A stretch of 9,456 nucleotides of DNA from Pedosphaera sp. (GTDB lineage Bacteria; Verrucomicrobiota; Verrucomicrobiia; Limisphaerales; SIAT01): the NCBI GenBank assembly GCA_009691645.1, contig SIAT01000065.1, positions 1-9,456 of the forward strand, read 5' to 3'. A program made the translations under genes and the position numbers. Under the pieces are notes generated by a model. The model did not search any database. It saw only the letters and a list, made by a program, of their open reading frames with translations, and was not told where the DNA came from. Of the stretch, positions 6,409-9,456 are shown piece after piece. Numbering within the stretch: position 1 is the first letter of the stretch; the number at the start of each line of letters is the position of its first letter.

Positions 6409-6975
6409 ATGACTGACGCTCAAGCGCTCCAGATTTTCCGCGATAGCGGTGCCCTGCTCGAGGGCCATTTCGTCCTCCGCAGCGGCCTGCACAGCCGCCA
6501 GTTCTTCCAGTGCGCCCTCGCTCTTCAGCAAATGCCGATCGTCGAACAACTCGCCGGCGCGCTTGCCGACAAGCTCCGTCCACTCGGTGCCACCACCGTC
6601 ATCGCGCCTGCCATGGGCGGCCTCGTCATTGGCCAGGAAGTCGCCCGGCAACTCCGCGCCCGCTTCATTTTCGCTGAAAAGGAGGAAGGCAAGCTCGTCC
6701 TGCGCCGCGGCTTCAAACTCGCTCCCGGCGAGAAGCTCCTCGTCATCGAGGACGTCGTCACCAAAGGCGGCCGCGTCCAAGAGACCATCGATATCGTCCG
6801 CGCCCACGGCGGCACGGTCGCCGGCGTCGGCATGGTCGTGGATCGTTCCAACGGTTCCGTGAGCCTCGGTGTGCCGACCTTCAGCCTGTTGCGGATGAAT
6901 GTGGAAACCTTCGCCCCCGATCAACTCCCCGCCGACCTCGCGCACCTTCCGGCCACCAAACCCGGCAGCAAGTAA
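6409..6975 (+). CDS. pyrE: Orotate phosphoribosyltransferase
   Basis: PyrE transfers the phosphoribosyl group of PRPP to orotate, making orotidine 5'-phosphate in de novo pyrimidine synthesis; it is a soluble cytoplasmic enzyme that normally works as a dimer. The 188-residue length is typical of the short bacterial form. Landmarks are GALLEGHFVLRSGLHSRQFF (14-33), the family's N-terminal substrate segment, then APAMGGLVIGQEVAR (66-80), FAEKEEGKLVLRRGF (88-102) and the PRPP-binding loop LLVIEDVVTKGGRV (110-123). The loop carries Lys119 and Arg122 where many family members have T or S residues (VVTTGGS); both acidic residues Glu114 and Asp115 are kept. The ATG at 6409 fits the family start. It has no Shine-Dalgarno sequence and a TAnnnT box immediately upstream. 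It stands alone, with a divergent membrane peptidase gene on one side and a 191-nt gap on the other; no other pyr gene is present. Confidence 0.96.
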   Translation: MTDAQALQIFRDSGALLEGHFVLRSGLHSRQFFQCALALQQMPIVEQLAGALADKLRPLGATTVIAPAMGGLVIGQEVARQLRARFIFAEKEEGKLVLRRGFKLAPGEKLLVIEDVVTKGGRVQETIDIVRAHGGTVAGVGMVVDRSNGSVSLGVPTFSLLRMNVETFAPDQLPADLAHLPATKPGSK

Positions 6976-7088
6976 TCAACCCGCAGAAATATTGCGATAG
7001 GAACTCAAGTTTCCGAAGTGCTGGATGATTCATTCGCATCTGCACTGATTTGATTGCGACCTGTTCTGATATAGCCCTTTTTTCCCAG

Positions 7089-7118
7089 TTGACGCTTCGG
7101 CGCGGCGGCTCGTACTGT
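7089..7118 (+). promoter_or_regulatory. Promoter of the DUF5679-type zinc-ribbon gene
   Basis: TTGACG (7089-7094, five of six to consensus) and TACTGT (7113-7118) have an 18-nt spacer. A run of six T (7078-7083) and an AT-rich stretch just upstream of the -35 could act as an UP element. The predicted start near 7125 leaves a leader of roughly 40 nt with a Shine-Dalgarno site. The region 6976-7088 is visibly richer in A and T than the genes around it. I see no small ORF or convincing terminator there. Confidence 0.6.
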
Positions 7119-7154
7119 TTGAGAACACAGGACGATTAACCACCAGCGTCGTCC

Positions 7155-7161
7155 GGAAAGG
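7155..7161 (+). promoter_or_regulatory. Shine-Dalgarno site of the zinc-ribbon gene
   Basis: GGAAAGG lies 5 nt before the ATG at 7167. It is the clearest ribosome-binding site in the window; most other starts here lack one. It supports this ATG as the start. Confidence 0.6.
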
Positions 7162-7166
7162 CTCTC

Positions 7167-7337
7167 ATGTCGGAAGGTTACTGCGTCAAATGCAAGGCTA
7201 AGAAGGAGATCATCAATCCAGTGGAGGAGACGATGAAGAACGGGCGCAAGGCGATCAAAGGGAAGTGCCCGACCTGCAGCACCGTGATGTTCAAGATCCT
7301 CGGCAAAGCCGCCGGGGCCCCGCCGGCCGCCAGTTGA
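7167..7337 (+). CDS. Small zinc-ribbon protein (DUF5679 type)
   Basis: A 56-residue basic protein. Two CxxC pairs, CVKC (6-9) and CPTC (34-37), would bind one zinc ion as a ribbon. Between them runs the conserved-looking KAKKEIINPVEETMKNGRKA, then IKGKCPTCSTVMFKI, matching my recollection of the DUF5679 family pattern (GYCVKCK, NGR, KGxCPxCGTKMF). Here Ser38 replaces the glycine usual after the last cysteine. The tail (46-56) is a short Gly/Ala/Pro-rich extension. The molecular function of the family is not known to me; a nucleic-acid-binding role is only a guess from the ribbon and the high lysine content. The gene is monocistronic, with its own promoter, a good Shine-Dalgarno site and a Rho-independent terminator 32 nt after the stop. 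The coding evidence is the start-to-stop match to a known small family plus these signals. Confidence 0.85.
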   Translation: MSEGYCVKCKAKKEIINPVEETMKNGRKAIKGKCPTCSTVMFKILGKAAGAPPAAS

Positions 7338-7368
7338 TTTGATTGGCGAGACCCGTTTCCAGCGTACC

Positions 7369-7400
7369 AAAGGCCACCCCCATCCGTGGCTTTTGTTTTT
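7369..7400 (+). terminator. Rho-independent terminator after the zinc-ribbon gene
   Basis: The stem AAAGGCCAC (7369-7377) pairs with GTGGCTTTT (7386-7394): nine pairs including one G-T wobble, around the 8-nt loop CCCCATCC. The right arm runs into a T-rich tract TTTTGTTTTT (7391-7400). It lies 32 nt after the TGA of the small gene. There is no comparable T-tract for the other strand, so it acts on plus-strand transcripts. Confidence 0.85.
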
Positions 7401-7406
7401 CACGAA

Positions 7407-7434
7407 TTGACACCACCACTCCCGGCTCTACGCT
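7407..7434 (+). promoter_or_regulatory. Promoter of the MoxR-type operon
   Basis: A perfect -35 TTGACA (7407-7412) and a -10-like TACGCT (7429-7434) have a 16-nt spacer. They sit directly after the terminator of the preceding gene. The predicted start near 7441 leaves about 14 nt before the ATG at 7455. A purine run AGAGAGG (7437-7443) lies 11 nt before that ATG, too close to the transcription start to be a certain ribosome-binding site. Confidence 0.6.
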
Positions 7435-7454
7435 AAGAGAGGTTCGCTTGCCCG

Positions 7455-8873
7455 ATGTATCCTGTTGATTCAACTCACGAAATGTCTCTGGCCCGCTTCG
7501 CCCGCCAGTTGCAAATCCTGTTGATACTACGCACGGCACTGCGCTGGGCGGGGTGGTGGCTGCTTTCGCTCGGCGTGATCGTGCTCGTCGCGCGGATGCT
7601 CGGGCGTTTCGACCCGATCTTGTTGTGGATCGGATTGGCTGCGTTGGCGCCTTTGATCATCACCGCCGGCGTCAAGGAATGGCGGCGGCGCCCCGCGCTC
7701 GCCTCGCTGCGTGCGGCGTTCGATCGCCACAACCACTGCGGTGGCCTCGTGATGGCGGCGGCGCAGGCAGACACCTCTGCATGGCGACACGCCGCCACGG
7801 CGAATCAAGTCCCCCCGCTCCGCTGGGACGCCCGTCGCACGCTCGGCCTCGTCATGGTCGCCGCATCGTTTCTCGCCGTCACGTTGCTGGTGCCCGATCG
7901 TTTCGCCGCGTTGGCGGCAGCGCGACCATTGGACATCGGCAAGCAAGTCGAGGAACTCAACGCGCAAATTCAGGGCCTCGAGGATGAGAAAATCCTGAAG
8001 GAAGAAAAGGCTGTCGAGTGGAAGCAGGACTTGTCGAAGCTCGGCAAGGAATCCTCCGGCGCCAATCCGGCGAAGACGTGGGAGGCACTCGATCATCTCA
8101 AGCAATCCGCCAGCGACCTCGCCCGGCAGGCCGCCGAGGAGGCCATCGCCAAAACCGCGCAGCTCACCAAAGCCGAAGCGTTGGGCCAGACTGCGGGATT
8201 GCTCCCCGAGAAATCCGAGGCGCTCGCCGGCAAGTTGATGCAAGAACTCGCCGCGCTCATCAACGCCGCCAAACTCGATGAGGGATTGTTCAAAGGCCAG
8301 ATTCCGCCGGAGCTGCTCGAGGCAGCCAAGAAAGGCGCACTCGATCCCGCGCTGCTCAAAGAATTACTGCAGCAACTGCAACTGAACAAGCGGCAACTCG
8401 CCGACGCGCTCCAACACTTGAACGAGTTGAAATTGATCGACCCCGCCAAACTCGGCGAGCGCAAGAAAGCCGGCCAATCCCCGAATCCAGAAGGCCTCGC
8501 CGCCTTCCTCGCCGAACAGGGAGCCGATGCCGAGGCGTTGGCGGCACTGGTGGAAATGCTCGGCAACGGCGACGTTCAGCGCGGTCCGGGCGCGGCGCCG
8601 ATGACGTGGCAGGATCCCTCGAACGAGGACGGTGTGCGGTTCAAGGAACAGGCGCTGCCGGTGAAACCGAACCTCAAAGACTCGCAGCTCGCCGGCGTCA
8701 GCCGCAGCACACCCGAGGAAAACAAAGAGAACACACCGGCTGTGACCGGCGCATTGAGCGGCTCATCGGCCGGTGGCGGCTCGGCGCAGGCGCAACTTCT
8801 TCTGCCGCGCCACAAAGGCGCCGTGCAACGCTATTTCAAACGCGAAACGCCTCTTCCTTCGCCGACCAAATGA
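7455..8873 (+). CDS. Coiled-coil membrane protein of a MoxR operon (DUF4175-like)
   Basis: A 472-residue protein. Three hydrophobic segments lie in the first third, at about 31-50, 54-73 and 130-147. The segment between the second and third contains FDRHNHCGGLVMAAAQAD (89-106), similar to the region after the first hairpin in the large membrane proteins that precede MoxR genes in Planctomycetes and Verrucomicrobia. Residues 160-335 are highly charged, Ala/Leu/Gln/Lys-rich and almost surely helical, with probable coiled coils at 163-195 and 300-335. The C-terminal third has GNGDVQRGPGAAPMTWQD (370-387), a Gly/Ser-rich linker (433-443) and a terminal LPRHKGAVQRYFKR (450-463), a pattern I associate with this family. 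Its function is unknown; the context suggests a membrane partner or client of the MoxR ATPase. The start could be the ATG at 7455 or at 7482 (472 or 463 residues). The stop overlaps the next ATG (ATGA), so translation is probably coupled. Confidence 0.8.
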   Translation: MYPVDSTHEMSLARFARQLQILLILRTALRWAGWWLLSLGVIVLVARMLGRFDPILLWIGLAALAPLIITAGVKEWRRRPALASLRAAFDRHNHCGGLVMAAAQADTSAWRHAATANQVPPLRWDARRTLGLVMVAASFLAVTLLVPDRFAALAAARPLDIGKQVEELNAQIQGLEDEKILKEEKAVEWKQDLSKLGKESSGANPAKTWEALDHLKQSASDLARQAAEEAIAKTAQLTKAEALGQTAGLLPEKSEALAGKLMQELAALINAAKLDEGLFKGQIPPELLEAAKKGALDPALLKELLQQLQLNKRQLADALQHLNELKLIDPAKLGERKKAGQSPNPEGLAAFLAEQGADAEALAALVEMLGNGDVQRGPGAAPMTWQDPSNEDGVRFKEQALPVKPNLKDSQLAGVSRSTPEENKENTPAVTGALSGSSAGGGSAQAQLLLPRHKGAVQRYFKRETPLPSPTK

Positions 8874-9456
8874 GCGACACCACCCTGCTCCGGCCCGACG
8901 AACTCCGGCCCGCCACCGAACTCACCCGGCAAATCCTCGCCCAGCTCGACCGTGCCCTGCTCGGCCGCGCCGAGTTGCACCGGTTCGCGCTCATCGGCAT
9001 CCTCGCGCGCGGCCACGTGTTGCTCGAGGGCTTGCCGGGCCTCGGCAAAACGGCGCTCGTCAAAACCATCGGCCGCATCCTTCAGCTCGACTTCAAGCGC
9101 GTGCAATTCACACCCGACTTGATGCCCGGCGACATGCTCGGCACGCACATTCTGCAGGAGACGGCTGGCGGCAAACGCGAACTCGTCTTCCAGCCCGGCC
9201 CGATTTTCACCAACATCCTCCTCGCCGACGAGATCAACCGCGCTTCACCAAAAACACAATCGGCGATGCTCGAGACGATGCAGGAGGGTGCGGTGACGCT
9301 GCTCGGCGTGACGCGCCCCGTGCCGCAGCCTTTCTTCGTGCTCGCTAGCCAAAACCCGATTGAACTCGAAGGCACCTACCCGCTGCCCGAAGCGCAACTC
9401 GACCGATTCCTATTTCGTTTACTTGTAAACAATGTGGACGCCGACGTGTTGCACGG
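8870..9456 (+). CDS. MoxR-family AAA+ ATPase (3' end outside the window)
   Basis: The first 195 residues of a MoxR-type AAA+ ATPase; the gene continues past the window edge. MoxR ATPases are thought to act as chaperones or assembly factors for von Willebrand factor A (metal-ion-binding) proteins, often near the inner membrane. Walker A is GLPGLGKT at 54-61, after HVLLE. PDLMPGDMLGTHI (82-94) and VFQPGPIFTNILLADEINRA (106-125) follow, the latter including Walker B (LLADE, 117-121). KTQSAMLETMQEG (128-140) is the usual next helix. Sensor 1 is LASQNP (158-163) and the arginine-finger region is EAQLDRF (174-180). All catalytic motifs seen so far are intact. The ATG at 8870 overlaps the preceding stop codon as ATGA, so the two genes are translationally coupled. 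Genes usually found next are DUF58 and VWA proteins, which would lie to the right. Codons at 9410-9433 are strikingly AT-rich compared with the rest. Confidence 0.95.
   Translation, partial: MSDTTLLRPDELRPATELTRQILAQLDRALLGRAELHRFALIGILARGHVLLEGLPGLGKTALVKTIGRILQLDFKRVQFTPDLMPGDMLGTHILQETAGGKRELVFQPGPIFTNILLADEINRASPKTQSAMLETMQEGAVTLLGVTRPVPQPFFVLASQNPIELEGTYPLPEAQLDRFLFRLLVNNVDADVLH

Noticed and set aside
5587..6945. A 452-codon open frame on the minus strand covering pyrE and the M50 gene
   Set aside because: It is antisense to pyrE and out of frame with the M50 peptidase; both have recognisable motifs and the long frame has none.
6976..7088. Terminator or small RNA between pyrE and the zinc-ribbon gene
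   Set aside because: The weak inverted repeats (GGAAC/GTTTCC near 7000; TCGCA 7034-7038 with TGCGA 7055-7059) are short or have unfavourable loops and no following T-tract.
1..9456. tRNA, rRNA, CRISPR array, insertion sequence, phage or defence genes
   Set aside because: No direct-repeat array, transposase motif, terminal inverted repeats or cloverleaf-like sequence was seen; the space is filled by the listed genes.

Overview
The window is a GC-rich stretch of bacterial chromosome. It reads like a member of the Verrucomicrobiota or a related PVC-group lineage. That placement is inferred from GC-rich third codon positions, a CoaB domain encoded as a free-standing gene, and a long coiled-coil membrane protein placed just before a MoxR ATPase. 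No marker gene proves it. Nearly all of it is ordinary single-copy chromosomal content. I see no phage, transposon, CRISPR array or RNA gene.

Layout. Left (1-1976): a DnaK-like Hsp70 chaperone on the minus strand, followed by an inverted repeat at the window edge. Divergent from it on the plus strand (2065-3293) are a small TPR protein and a stand-alone CoaB (phosphopantothenate-cysteine ligase domain). CoaB meets, and overlaps tail to tail by 10 bp, a minus-strand block (3284-6272). In transcription order that block is an M50-type membrane metallopeptidase, a PTS IIA domain protein and arginyl-tRNA synthetase (argS). Divergent from the peptidase is pyrE (6409-6975). Next comes a 56-residue two-CxxC zinc-ribbon protein of the DUF5679 type (7167-7337), insulated by its own promoter, Shine-Dalgarno site and Rho-independent terminator. 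The right end (7455-9456) starts a MoxR-type operon: a coiled-coil membrane protein whose stop codon overlaps the ATG of a MoxR AAA+ ATPase that runs off the window.

How the genes fit together. The housekeeping functions are protein folding (Hsp70), coenzyme A synthesis (CoaB), tRNA charging (ArgS) and pyrimidine synthesis (PyrE). The last two genes probably form a membrane-associated MoxR chaperone module whose other members would lie to the right.

The most interesting signal is in the promoters. Three plus-strand genes without a Shine-Dalgarno site (TPR, coaB, pyrE) each have a TAnnnT -10-like hexamer ending 6-7 nt before the ATG. In two of them a TTGA-type -35 sits exactly 17 nt upstream. 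This would put transcription starts at or next to the start codon, meaning leaderless mRNAs. The genes with recognisable leaders have their -10 further upstream. Other points of note are a 4x heptamer repeat upstream of pyrE, an insertion and non-canonical tail in the Hsp70, and an AT-rich rare-codon patch in moxR. I found no clear novel multi-gene system.
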